In this document: piece after piece, positions 46,754 through 60,611 of the stretch
Position numbering within the stretch: the stretch's first letter is position 1
Layout of the letters: each line of letters opens with the position of its first letter
NCBI GenBank assembly: GCA_036345935.2
Contig: JADWOT020000004.1
Location: 2,030,860-2,094,859, forward strand
Length of the DNA stretch: 64,000 nucleotides
Source of the DNA: Taenia hydatigena
Lineage: Eukaryota > Platyhelminthes > Cestoda > Cyclophyllidea > Taeniidae
Direction: 5' to 3'
Program-made: the position numbers and the translations under genes
The notes under the pieces: model-generated
The model's input: the letters and a program-made list of their open reading frames with translations, nothing else
The model's database searches: none
Told to the model about the DNA's origin: nothing

Positions 46754-49700
46754 CTTAAGAGTGCTGTTGCCTGCTACAATCGTGGCCGCATTTCTATTTC
46801 GGTGGGGGCGGGTCTTAATGTGAAATGCAGCCAAGTGTCTGTCTGAACCACGGCAAGAATGCTACCAACTTGAGGTAGTGCATGCGGCACATCTGGCCAT
46901 TTAGGAGTGCCATTCCAAAGACAATGTTGGAGGGATGACGCCGTTCTACACTGACTATCTTCTGCATGTCGGTGTTTCATTCCTCCAGTGCCACTGCAAC
47001 TACCTTGCAAAAGAGGCCGATGCGACTCAGACTTTGCAATAGGAATAAAAAGCGAAATATTTAGATTAGAATTGCAAGGCATTAGAAGCTGATTTGGGTC
47101 TACTGAAGTCTGCAGGCATTCTCAGCATTGAACATCCGCACACGGAGCACATAATGCCAAATCACATTCACCAGACCCATTCTTCCGATGTTCCACCTTG
47201 TTGACTTCAAATAAAGCAGGCATTTTTCGAGAAGACAATGCAGGGTATTACATGAAACAGTTTAAAAGACTTTGCGGATTCCAACAATCGTACTAGGTCA
47301 GTGGGAAGGGCAAAGCCGGAGACCACGAGGACGTTTTTGGTCACCTGACAGGTGCACGGCCTCCAACTGAGCTCCACACTAAATCACATGCAAATGACGA
47401 GCCGGGAAACACAAATAAAGTCACCACAAAGGAACGCTTAATTGTGTGGGTCTTGGTATGGAGGCAACATTAAAGGAGAACGTGGCAATAAAACATGTGT
47501 ACAAGTGCAGGAACTTGAAAACCGCTCCGAATGCAAATTGTAGTCATTTTCGTGAGATGAGAAAAGTCATCAAGCAGTCCAATGTGACCTTCATGGCGGA
47601 GACACGATTGTCAATCTCCACCAATCGTGGTAGAGTCAGGAATGGAATAGACTCAACCAAGAAGAAGAAGAAGAAGTGTCAGCCTCCCAAATCGTCACAA
47701 ATTCCTTCGCCTTCTTCGACACAGACTGCACAAGTCAGAAGTGGTTGACCGCAAAGGCTGTGCGACCCGGTCAACTCCGGTGGTGGGGACTACTTCCACT
47801 GGCATATTTTACACACCGTTATGCGATTGGGCTGTAAACAGAGTCCAGGTGACAACACCCCACACGTGCTCGCCATTTGGGACAGATTTACCAACGACAT
47901 TGTTGGCAGCTCACCTGGCAAGGCACATAGGCATGTCATGTGCGGCAGTGACAGAGTGGTGGAGGAGGGTGTAGCAATTTGTCAAAGCACCTCTCTTCAG
48001 GCCACAAGGTACCACATTACGAAATGATACATTGATTTGGAAAGAGGCTTCCACGTGATTAGGCGTTTCCTCTCATCAAATGCTCGACATTTTGGTATAA
48101 ACAATAGACTGTGTGTCATTCATGCCAACCACAGCTCTTCATGTCGCGTACTGTTCTGCACGGCGCACAGATGGACGTCACTATCATGTAGAGTCCGAGT
48201 CTTCCATTTAACCTTAGGCAACACACGGTGTGGAAGCGAACAGAAGGAGCTGCAAGACTGGTGGGACCGCTACATGCCACAGTTAGGAAAGGCTTTGCCA
48301 AATCGTAGATTCTAGTGGCTTGCATATGCCAATAGCCTCATAGTAATCGACATTCTTTCAAGCCATCATGCTTCGCTATGCCATCTTACATTGTTCGAGT
48401 AGAAGCAGATGATTCAACCCAGACTGAGAAGATCAGAGTAGTCGAAGCAGGTCTATTACGAGGGCCTCAATTCCATTAGCGTTTCTAATTGCAAAAATGC
48501 ATGTTGTGTCATTTCAACGTGGAAGGTGTTCTAACCTAAGCATGTTTCATCGTGCTGCCGTTGCTTTTCGGTGGACCATTCATCCAAAAGCTGTCAGAGA
48601 ATACGAAACGCCGATAAAGTATTTCATTGTGAGAGTAGTCGTAACCCATCTTCCACATTACTCAACTCCCCAATGCCTTGTCACATTTTCGTGTCAAACT
48701 CCGTTTCCGTAGAACAGGACGATTCAAAACCACAACCCTAAGTTGACACTTCTTCTGCTCAAGTTGTGAGGTCAATTCCGATTCAATTGCAGCAACTTGC
48801 TGAGTATTGCAACTCCAGAATGTGTCCACGTCACCATAGGCGAATCCGAAATGCACTAGATTGGACAGGTCCACACAATCGCGTCAAGCAAGTAAAGCAA
48901 GCAATAGCTTGTTACTACGTGATCTAGAGAGCAGAGATATGGGACACAATCACTCCCTAATCTGTCCAAACCAATCTCTTTGCAAACGAAGGAAGAATGA
49001 GAATAACAATAGCACCAAAGTGAACTCTACGGATGACATTTCGCGCCTCTACGTTTCATTATTGGTTCTGTGTGTGTGTGTATGTGCGTGTATGTGTGTT
49101 GCGTGGGCACGTGTGACGCGGTGATGGGAACACGAGGACGCAATTTCACATCACTGATTCCACACACTGAGAAAAAAGTAGAAAAAAAATGCAACAAGGC
49201 ACAAACTCTCCTTCCATGCATCCTAATTCAGCAAAGTAGACATCCAATCGAAAAGAGGCCACGTAGGACACACATCGACAACATTGACAAGTTGGTGGTC
49301 GGGACGCTTTCTACTAGACCTCATCAACTGTGCCACATTAGGATTCCTTTGTCGTGCCTGGTTGGTGCAGTGAGGCGTGGTGCTGACTACTTTCATCAAT
49401 GTCACCACCCATCAAACTGCGCTGACAGACATTGAGTAAAGTGGGTCAGGAAACACACATTGGGTGGTTACTACGCCTTTTCTGCACATCACTTTACAAC
49501 ACTTCTGTCTACCTCAAACACCTTCAACGGTTCTTATAACCGGTTTATGGTCACCACTCACTTATGCCTCCACCGTTGTACCTGCACCAGACAACATGAC
49601 TTCTGGACCATCTCAGCACCCACCACGTCCTTCTCCACGTCACCAATGCGTTGTCTGCTCTCATATCGTGACTTCTTTCGTCTTTTAGCAACGACTCGCC

Positions 49701-52700
49701 ACACTACATTTGTGGCAGCAGCCAGCGAACCTCATCTTGGCGCTTAAATATCCCGATGTCCAATGTAGGCTGGTAGACCTCAGAGTGACGAAAGAAAAGC
49801 GTGCACTGTGGTTGAATGAAGGAGGAGAGTTGGAAGGGAGGTTTCATTTCTGCAATCGCCACAGTCGCATGTTATGCACGAAATACATTAAGCAACAGAA
49901 ACGACATTTGTAGTGACATAGCCAGCATAGCTCATTACGCTGCTGCCTACGCCACTTTCATGGAGATATTTACAAGAAAGTGGGCGTGCCATACCTCACT
50001 CACTGCTCCACTGCAAGAATGGAACGCATGCTGCTATGAATAGGCAGCACAAAAGTGGTCACGAAGTGGCAAGCAGGAATGGGTGCATTAATTTATTCCC
50101 ACTGAACCACGCCGAATCCGTCCTTTCTTGCGTGACTGGTTTCGGGCCATTGTTTTTGGGACAAGCGATGCACATGCCATGCTCTTCACACACACACTCC
50201 TCCTTCCCTACATTAAGTTCCATTTGAGCTACAAAGAGTGGGGAGTGACATTGCAGTGGGGCATCCACTCAGATGCACACAACTTCGTGGATATGTACGG
50301 TTTGTTGGTGGGTGATTTGCTCATACAATGGCATACGCTGTGATGGCCAAAGTGAGAGGCTGCCCACACGAGGCGACAAGGACGACACCCAAAGGAGGGC
50401 AGAACGATGAGTGGTAGTAGTAGTAGAAGTAGAAGTAGTTTTGCTGTTTGCTTAACTCTCGGTTGTGGCAACGGATCTGCTGGGAGGTCGCCATTGATGC
50501 ATTCAACAAGTCGAGTCACAGACCTACATACTACTAATAAACTACTCACAAGTCGACTAAGGCACCTCTTACATTTACACATGTTTCTAATCACAAAAGA
50601 TGTGGTAAGGTGGCATAACGTCGTTAAAAATCATGCAAAAGGGAAACCACTAAACCGTTTCGGAATGTGCACTCTACTCCTCTCTCACTTTGACAAGTGT
50701 GTCAGCACCTCGGGAGGCGAACGTGTGGGAAGGCAGGACGAGATGCCACCCAACCGATGTCACGTGATGCACTGCTTTGTTTAGCCACGTTTGTTTTGCC
50801 ACGTAGCCGAAGTACAAAGATGGAGGAAGTTTGTTTACTTCACTCACCGCAGCGACAATGGTCCCCACACCATGCCCCACCTTCACTCCGCTAGCCGTCC
50901 TCTCTCAATGTCAATGTCAATGTCAACCCAATACTCAAAATGCTAGTCTGTCCATATCAGGTTTGCATAAATTCCTCTTCTCCCCTCTTCACGATGCCCC
51001 AACTCTGCTACTGTTTGTGAAACCATGCGTGAATTCAACCCCCACCTACGAAGAACCCTTGTCTTTACGAAAACCTTTGCCTTTTCATCACCGTACATTA
51101 AGTGCAATTTGGGCAGACAGAATTGTTTGTGAGACAACTCTGTTCATGCGATTGACTGTCAGAGGAAGAGAGGTGGGCGATCCATCCCATCCTCCCTCCC
51201 TCACTCCCTCCCTTTCTCCTTCCCACTCTCCCTCCCTCTCCTCTCCCCTCCTCGCCCCACCTCCCTCCCTCCCTCCTTCCTTCCCAATCCCGCTACATTT
51301 CTCCCACATTCCTGCCATTTGACTGAAGTGTTAGGCAACTGTTCAATCAAATGCGTCAACAAAGGCAGGAAAGATTAACTGCACACTTTTGTTCGTTCAC
51401 CTCTCCAATGCGAATGGATTGCTAACTGCTCGAGTGTTTACTGAAAACGCAGAGGTTAATGCGTCACACTTGGTCCCACACTTTGTAACTCCTTTCTCGA
51501 ATCATCAACCTGAATCGACTTCCAAAATCAATTGGTAGTCTCGATGGGACCAATGGCCACATTCCGAAGACATGCGTGTCTGCTTACGTGGCTCATCGCA
51601 ATTAACTGCCACCATAGCACAACTGATTGATGGATGTGATGCATGCTTCAACGCATTCTGACTTCTATGCCCAACTACCATGATTGTCTATGTTCAATGC
51701 GTCTACGTCGAACACGACAGAGGCGTGGTTGTGTGCAATTCACCTCCATTCACTCCACCCTCGCTTACCAGCATTGTAAATCAACTGTGTGGGATGGCAC
51801 TAGCATTGGAAGTGCTGTTGCACGAGAGAGACGTGTGACTCACTTGCTCTGCAAGGAGTCCACAACCAACAACGATCGATGTTGGCGACAGTGACCACAG
51901 CACCAGCTTCGTGGACATGGTGGCACCGAACAGATTCGCCTTCGAATTAAGTCGACTGGGATAGATACCCTGTCTACCCAAAACCTTGCCTCACTCACAT
52001 GCACCAGTTCCGTAGTCTCGTGCGGATACAAAACACCTTCGTGTATCCACACAGTATCCACTCTAAAAAGTCTCGTTTCAGCCCTACTTGCCACAAGTAT
52101 CCGTAACGTGACTTGCACACCATCACTTGTATGCCATGTCAGCAGCTCAACCGACTCCGTAGACTCGTCCTCCAATGCCTCGACTACGTCTCACATGACA
52201 ACGCTTGGGCGAAGTGCACACAAATGCAAGACTTACTTTTTTTTGGCATAAAAACCAACACACTACACGTTGTTATGTGGTTGGTAATGTTGTGAGAAAA
52301 TGCAACCGCACTGCGGTGTGTCATGTGGTCCTCTGTTTTCCACATCTGCATTTGAAAGAACAATACAGCAGAGCGAAGGACTATTTGTGAGGTGGTGGCA
52401 GTCCTGTCGGGAGACGTCGAGGCAATCCGTTACCAAAGCTGTTCGAGTGATCCGTGAGGTGCTGGAAGGAATGCGGTGGCATCCACACGATTATCGAAAT
52501 CGAAGTCAAGTAACGGAGGGAAGAAGTCAAGGCGGCAACTCTGAACTTATTTGTATTTACATTCTAGATAGTAGCAAATGAACAATTGGAGTATTTCCAA
52601 AGTACTTCGCCAAAACTTAGTTACATGAATGAGGGTTGGGTCTCCTCATTTCGCATGCATGCATGCGTGGTGAATAGACTGTGCTGCACACATCTTGGTC

Positions 52701-53165
52701 GATGGGTGAGGTCTTCTACGACCACCTACCACCAACACAAATGTGAAGATCCATTGTGCAGCCACAGGAACCCCTCCCTGCGTCAAAAGTGACAAGCAGT
52801 AGTGCTTGTTCATGCGTGCACGTGAACGCTGTGATGTGAAGCAATGAGCACAACCTCCTGTTCAAGGGAACGAAGACGTCTACTCTACGCTCATCTGCTC
52901 ATTTGGCATGGACCTTCAAGCGTCGTGCGCCACGTAATGCAAGCTGTACGTGTGATTGACGTGAAGTTCACAGAGCTGACCGGCCTGGCATCTATCCGGC
53001 CCTAGCATTACTTGAGACGAAGGTTTCTTTGTCGAGATGAAGGAAGGCAAGTTACGGGAAGAAAGGAGGTTTCACAATGGTCGCTTCTACATGAAGCACC
53101 TTTGCAATCGTGGAAGTGTGAGTGTGCAAGCCATGAATTCGTCCACGAGAGCAGTTAACAGGCTT
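46754..53165 (+). repeat. Left arm of a giant inverted repeat
   Basis: Position 46,754 pairs with 64,000 and about 53,165 with about 57,656 on the opposite strand. Examples are tgttgcctgctacaatcgtg at the outer end and ccatgaattcgtccacgaga at the inner end. Similarity is high throughout, with point changes and small indels totalling about 70 bp. There are many short open frames and none has a recognisable domain. The arm contains a CTCC-rich tract (51,180-51,290), a GT/TATG microsatellite (49,068-49,100) and a GAA run (47,661-47,676). Confidence 0.95.
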
Positions 53166-56100
53166 GTTTACGGTGTATTAAGATTATGAAAAGCCGACGC
53201 TCTTCTTCTTCTGTGACTAAACAACTTTTATCATCACCATCTAAGTGACACGGCGTTCCTTTCTTGCCGCCCTCTTCACTAATTTCTGAGGCTTTCTGGA
53301 AGATTTGCAAAGCAAACTCAGTGGCTACAGGAAAGCGGCTTGTGTAAATTATGAAGGGTGTGAAGTGTATGTCTTTACCAATGGTCCAAGCAGTTCCCCT
53401 GATCGGTGGGGCCGACTACTTGGACCATTGCGGTGGACCGTGTTTAGCTGTGCTAAATGACGCCATCTCCACAACCGAGCTCTTAGGTAAATTAAACTTT
53501 TAACCAATCTCTTGCATATCACCTTACCGGCAGTTGGAGAATGGACAAACATTGGAATGTATTTTTCACACATTCACATTTATGTGGATGAATTGGCGTC
53601 GATCTAGCTGTCTGAAACAAGGTCAGTTCCACCATCATTTTGGTGCCTCATTTCGTAGCGCTACACCACAGGTTGAGTGGATTGTCAGAAGCTTCTTTTT
53701 GCCACTAAAATAAACTGAGGTTCACTTAAGAATTCTACTCCTTTTGTTTAGAAAATGGAATGAGTAAAGCTGCGATATCGCCGACGATTTAGTTCCCATG
53801 GTTGCAGTATAGGGTTCTGTTAAGTGTTTTCCAGTCGATGATAAATAACCGCGTGATCATCAACATAGGAGAGAGGTTTAGCCATTATAAAAGGGAGAAA
53901 CCCATTAGCGTTTAGTTACCACCTAGAAAGTAGACCCCGACGTGACTAGAGTAGGCATTACAGTCTATCCAATGCAGAATGCCTTGTTTCAACTTTTTAT
54001 TGGTCATGAAATAGTCAAAATCATTGGAAATGATCATTCTCCTCTATCGGGAGTTGATCGGATCCTTCAAACCTGGAGCCTCTCGGTTAACTCGTCTTCA
54101 CTTATCACAAGTGCGCTTTGCTTTTAGACATCAAAGAATGGCCAGTGACTGATGTTAGCTCCAAGCAAAGTCCAAGCTTCACATTCGGTTCAGCCTCACT
54201 TATTGGAAGACATTTGAGATGGACTTCACTGGAATGATCTTCAGTCAGAGAATAAGGCTGGTCTTAAAACTAATGAACCAAATCAAACAAATCGGGTTGT
54301 CATAATTTGATTCCCACCCATCTCCATGAAGGTAGATTCGTCCATCAGTAATTAGTGTTTGTACCCACAAAACAATGCAAATCCGTACAAGTAAGTGCTT
54401 TTTTTTGTTACACTCGCTCAAGGCGCAGCCTAAATAGACTACCACTGGAGTAGATGGCTCAATGAATCCAGCCACATCGTTAGGCGACCCTGCGCTCGTG
54501 TGATTTAATGCACGCTCACCACTGGTGATGGAACTTCATGCAGATCTCTTCGTCAATTCCATGGAAGGCATAGACATAGCGCATAACCATTTGACATTGT
54601 TAAATTCACTATCAGAAAACTTGGAGATTCAATCTTGTCTTATGCATAGGCCGTGACAAAAAGGTGCTTGCAATCTGCTTAAAATTTAGACCACCCGAAT
54701 CATTGAATCTCATTTATCCTCGCTTTTTGTTTAGGTGCTATGATCAGTGCATTGTAGCATCCCGACACTTCCCCAAAGACTAAAAAAGACGTTATACTCG
54801 GGCGGGACGCATACATTCATCACGTAGTTGGGGTGGGGCCTACTTTTGTGGCCCTGGCACCAACCGAAGGGACCTTTACCGAAGTCAAGGGTTGAACAAG
54901 CAGGAAATGCATCACATTGCGGTTTGAAAATCAGTGATTTATCACGTTAATGATTAAACACATCCAAGGAGATGGAAAAGGAATGCATGAGAACATGCTT
55001 CCATCGCCCCACTACCGATCAGTGAGGAGCGACTTTTCAAACGTGGTAATTACAAACAGTGTTCGGCTGTTACCAGTCTTCGTTTTAGTTAAACAGTTGC
55101 ATTGAAACTTCCGCTGGGCACCGTGCCTTCCAGATCGTTCCAGTGGTCCCAGCAGTGGATATTCTGCCCTATTGATATGGCGCCTATCGTCTTCAGAAAA
55201 GGCTTGAAGCTCCACATTGGCGGTGGCATCAAGCGAATCCAATCCTAGTGTACAACTACTTTGATTTCCATTAGTGAATGCTAGAAGTTAAATTGACAAA
55301 AGGAGCGCATCTGCTGCGATTGGGAAATCCATGATGAGCTCCACCAGTGGGGCTGAAAAGGACATCACTCTACGGCAACTACCTCAGTCATGCATGTAGT
55401 AGAAAAGCTAACTACACTGATGCGGTGCTAGCCGAGAACAACCTAACAGCGGTACCAGTTTGAAGTACTAAGTACTAAGTACTAAGAGGAGTAGATGCAA
55501 AACCTCATTCGTAGTAAAACTATTTCAAGCTTAACGTCTTGCTAAATGACGCTGCTTTCGACCTTACGACTAGCGATGGACACACGCGATGGCCTGCACA
55601 TTCTTCCCTCCCTCATGACGGCCCCCCTATGAGACAAGATTCTAGGTCCAGTAGAATAGGCAAGAGAGACGTGTGAAGTTGCAGCTAAATGCCTTCCAAG
55701 TTGAACACAAGTTCAGCAAACTGGTGCTGGTGGTTTGTGGGTGTTTTCTTGCCGCATTGACCAAGTTGTCTTTTAGCCGACGTAGGAGATTGACCGAGAA
55801 GAGCGCTCGTTTCGACGCTCAAAATGCGAGGAAGACTAGGTAATGCTTTGACTACTTACTTAACTCTTTGTTTTAGTTTCAGGAGCACTGAAATACACGA
55901 CCGTGGCGCCTCTCTTGGGGGCATGACCATCGAACCGTGTCAGCAGCCTCTCAACCCTTCTGTACGTCGTCAACGCACTTTTTTCCCTAGTATTATGCCG
56001 TCTTTTGTATTTGAAAATGACTCGGGACAATGCACTAGTTTTTTTCCGTTAAAACAGAGACTTTGACAAGAGGTTTTCAGTCAAATTGGTGATGCAGAAA

Positions 56101-57655
56101 CTAAATATCTCATTTAGCGATCAATCATAATGCTGAAAATTTTCTCATGACAGCATTCAGTTGTGTTAAATTGTCGTTGCGTGGATACGATTATCATGAC
56201 TTGGTGATGTTATGTATATCGTGCCTTGAATGTCATTGTTTGATACTCGTTTAAGCTAGCCAACCCACATGTAATTGTTTGACCTTTTCCTCCGTGTGTA
56301 ATGAAGTGACCACCCTCTACAATCTACGGGGGTTTCACTTCAACTTGAAGAAATGTTTCTCCGGTCGCCACTCTGAAATGGCTAAATCACTAAAGTATAT
56401 CCGGTAAAGAATATCAACTAAACATATTGCTCTGCTCAATTACCAAGTCTCAAGGTCGTAGGAAGAAGCATTTTGCATTGGGGCCTGAATCTGTTGAAAC
56501 TCACTTTTCGCTGCCTTCGACACTCATTGAGAAGATATGCGATACATCTCCGCGGCTCTTGCAAGTAAAAATTAGACCCGAAAAAGGCGAAATGAGGCAG
56601 AATAAATTGGCACGGATAAAGGATGGAGGTTCCTATGCCTGGAAAATGGTCTATACGATATCCTTCGAGGACGTTATTCAGCCCTATGGAGGAAAGAATC
56701 GGTGAAACTCTCGCCTCCATTGCATTTCGCACGAAACCCAAAGACGCGGACTCAGTTTAAACTGCGCAGCCGGTCACCACACCAGTAAATACATGAACAA
56801 ACAGCTCCTATTTAATAAGCAACTAAGGTAAGAATGAGTTCGAGCAAGTAATCCTAAAATATGCATCTTCAAGTTGTTAACGTTCCTTTGTTAAGGGTTC
56901 AAAGTGAATTACAAAACTTGAAGGACATTTAAAGCTATGAATTCAAAATAAGACAACAGGCATGCAACATCAGAATGCCAACCCCGATCCCAATGACGTT
57001 ATTTGACGTGTGGGAGCCCCCAGCGTCGTAGGCTTTCTGCGAGCCCCTTCGGTCAAGGCGACCGAGGTGGAGAGACAAGTCGGACACGAGTGGCGCTTAT
57101 TTTTGAGGCGGTGCCCATTACAGCCATTGGCTGCTTCCTCTTATTTACCTTAAATATGAAAGGATGATGGTGAAGCGACGCCAGCTATGCGAGTTATTTT
57201 TGCAGCTGATGCGCGTGCGTGTTGATATGAGGCGGGTGATACCAAGCGACCGAAAGCTGCGTATGCCAGTCTGATTATGCTAATACAATCACAGATAATA
57301 AGGCCTGGGCTGAGCCGTTCTAATATTATACAATAAAGCGCACATTTTATCGGGCGGAAAATGGTGTAGTTTGTTCGGAGAGGAAAACGCTGGGCAAAAT
57401 ATTTCACTTTGATCGAAAGGAAGCAGTTACCGAGCGTATTTATTTTTGGTGTTCGTCGTGAACTCTATAGAAAATCGACTACTTTGAAGGGCTGAGAACT
57501 GACGATCAGTCAAATAGGCATTCGGTAATCTCGTAATCGCCTTACTAGTGACTGCCTCTGAGTGACAATTCTATGTTTGATTTGCGGAGTGGTTAGGATA
57601 ATGCAGGAATAAACAATTGCTTTAAAATGTTCCAATTGATAAATTTTCTACCACA
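53166..57655. other. Central spacer of the giant inverted repeat
   Basis: 4.5 kb of sequence separates the arms, with no supportable gene. It includes a short gtactaa repeat (about 55,463-55,487) and a remnant ttcggtcaaggcgaccgagg (about 57,045) resembling the dispersed element arm. Frames at 55,824-56,066 and 56,427-56,705 show no domain. Confidence 0.6.
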
Positions 57656-60586
57656 TGCCTGTTAGCCGCTATCGTGGACAAATTCATGGCTTGCACACTC
57701 ACACTTCCACGATTGCAAAAGTGCTTCATGTAGAAGCGATCATTGTGAAACCTCCTTTCTTCCCGTAACTTGCCTTCCTTCATCTCGACAAAGAAACCTT
57801 CGTCTCAAGTAATGCTAGGGCCGGATAGATGCCAAGCCGGTCAGCTCTGTAAACTTCACGTCAATCACACGTACAGCTTGCATTACGTGGCGCACGACGC
57901 TTGGAGTCCCATGCCAAATGAGCAGATGAGCGTAGAGTAGACGTCTTCGTTCTCTTGAACAGGAGGTTGTGCTCATTGCTTCACACCACAGCGTTCACGT
58001 GCACGCATGAACAAGCACTACTGCTTGTCACTTTTGGCGCAGGGAGGGGTTCCTGTGGCTGCACAATGGATCTTCACATTTGTGTTGGTGGTAGGTGGTC
58101 GTAGAAGACCTCACCCATCGACCAAGATGTGTGCAGCACAGTCTATTCACCATGCATGCATGCATGCGAAATGAGGAGACCCAACCCTCATTCATGTAAC
58201 TAAGATTTAGCAAAATATTTTGGAAATACTCCAATTGTTCATTTGCTACTATCTAGAATGTAAATACAAATAAGTTCAGAGTTGCCGCCTTGACTTCTTC
58301 CCTCCGTTACTTGACTTCGATTTCGATAATCGTGTGGATGCCACCGCATTCCTTCCAGCACCTCACGGATCACTCGAACAGCTTTGGTAACGGATTGCCT
58401 CGACGTCTCCCGACAGGACTGCCACCACCTCACAAATAGTCCTTCGCTCTGCTGTATTGTTCCTTCAAATGCAGATGTGGAAAACAGAGGACCACATGAC
58501 ACACCGCAGTGCGGTTGCATTTTCTCACAACATTACCAACCACATAACAACGTGTAGTGTGTTGGTTTTTATGCCAAAAAAAAAGTAAGTCTTGCATTTG
58601 TGTGCACTTCGCCCAAGCGTTGTCATGTGAGACGTAGTCGAGGCATTGGAGGACGAGTCTACGGAGTCGGTTGAGCTGCTGACATGGCATACAAGTGATG
58701 GTGTGCAAGTCACGTTACGGATACTTGTGGCAAGTAGGGCTGAAACGAGACTTTTTAGAGTGGATACTGTGTGGATACACGAAGGTGCTTTGTATCCGCA
58801 CGAGACTACGGAACTGGTGCATGTGAGTGAGGCAAGGTTTTGGGTAGACAGGGTATCTATCCCAGTCGACTTAATTCAAAGGCGAATCTGTTCGGTGCCA
58901 CCATGTCCACGAAGCTGGTGCTGTGATCACTGTCGCCAACATCGATCGTTGTTGGTTGTGGACTCCTTGCAGAGCAAGTGAGTCACACGTCTCTCTCGTG
59001 CAACAGCACTTCCAATGCTAGTGCCATCCCACACAGTTGATTTACAATGCTGGTAAGCGAGGGTGGAGTGAATGGAGGTGAATTGCACACAACCACGCCT
59101 CTGTCGTGTTCGACGTAGACGCATTGAACATAGACAATCATGGTAGTTGGGCATAGAAGTCAGAATGCGTTGAAGCATGCATCACATCCATCAATCAGTT
59201 GTGCTATGGTGGCAGTTAATTGCGATGAGCCACGTAAGCAGACACGCATGTCTTCGGAATGTGGCCATTGGTCCCATCGAGACTACCAATTGATTTTGAA
59301 AGTCAATTCAGGTTGATGATTCGAGAAAGGAGTTACAAAGTGTGGGACCAAGTGTGATGCATTAACCTCTGCGTTTTCAGTAAACACTCGAGCAGTTAGC
59401 AATCCATTCGCATTGGAGAGGTGAACGAACAAGTGTGCAGTTAATCTTTCCTGCCTTTGTTGACGCATTTGATTGAACAGTTGCCTATCACTTCAGTCAA
59501 ATGGCAGGAATGTGGGAGAAATGTAGCAGGATTGGGAAGGAAGGAAGGAGGGAGGGAGGTGGGGAGAGGAGGGGAGAGGAGAGGGAGGGAGAGTGGGAAG
59601 GAGGGAGGGAGGGAGGGAGGATGGGATGGATCGCCCACCTCTCTTCCTCTGACAGTCAATCGCATGAACAGAGTTGTCTCACAAACAATTCTGTCTGCCC
59701 AAATTGCACTTAATGTACGGTGATGAAAAGGCAAAGGTATTCGTAAAGACAAGGGTTCTTCGTAGGTGGAGGTTGAATTCACGCATGTTTTCACAAACAG
59801 TAGCAGAGTTGGAGCATCGTAAAGAAGGAGAGAAGAGGAATTTATGCAAACCTGATATGGACAGACTAGCATTTTGGGTATTGGGTTGACATTGATATTG
59901 AGAGAGGACGGCTAGCGGAGTGAAGGTGGGGCATGGTGTGGGGACCATTGTCGCTGCGGTGAGTGAAGTAAACAAACTTCCTCCATCTTTGTACTTCGGC
60001 TACGTGGCAAAACAAACGTGGCTAAACAAAGCAGTGCACCACGTGACATCGGTTGGGTGGCATCTCGTCCTGCCTTCCCACACGTTCGCCTCCCGAAGTG
60101 CTGACACTGTTGTCAAAATGAGAGAAGAGTAGAGCGCACATTCTGAAACCGTTTGGTGGTTTCCCTTTGGCATGATTTTTAAAGACGTTATGCCACCTTA
60201 CCACATCTTTTGTGATTAGAAACATGTGTAAATGGAAGAGGTGCCTTAGTCGACTTGTGAGTAGTTTATTAGTAGTATGTAGGTCTGTGACTCGACTTGT
60301 TGAATGCATCAATGGCGACCTCCCAGCAGATCCGTTGCCACAACCGAGAGTTAAGCAAACAGCAAAACTACTTCCACTTCTACTACTACTACCACTCATC
60401 GTTCTGCCCTCCTTTGGGTGTCGTCCTTGTCGCCTCGTGTGGGCAGCCTCTCACTTTGGCCATCACAGCGTATGCCATTTTATGAGCAAATCACCCACCA
60501 ACAAACCGTACATATCCACGAAGTTGTGTGCATCTGAGTGGATGCCCCACTGTAGCTCAAATGGAACTTAATGTAGGGAAGGAGGA

Positions 60587-60611
60587 GTGTGTGTGTGTGT
60601 GTGTGTGTGTG
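60587..60611. repeat. GT dinucleotide run
   Basis: About 12 GT units. The paired site in the left arm, near 50,188-50,200, has only about five CA units. Confidence 0.9.
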
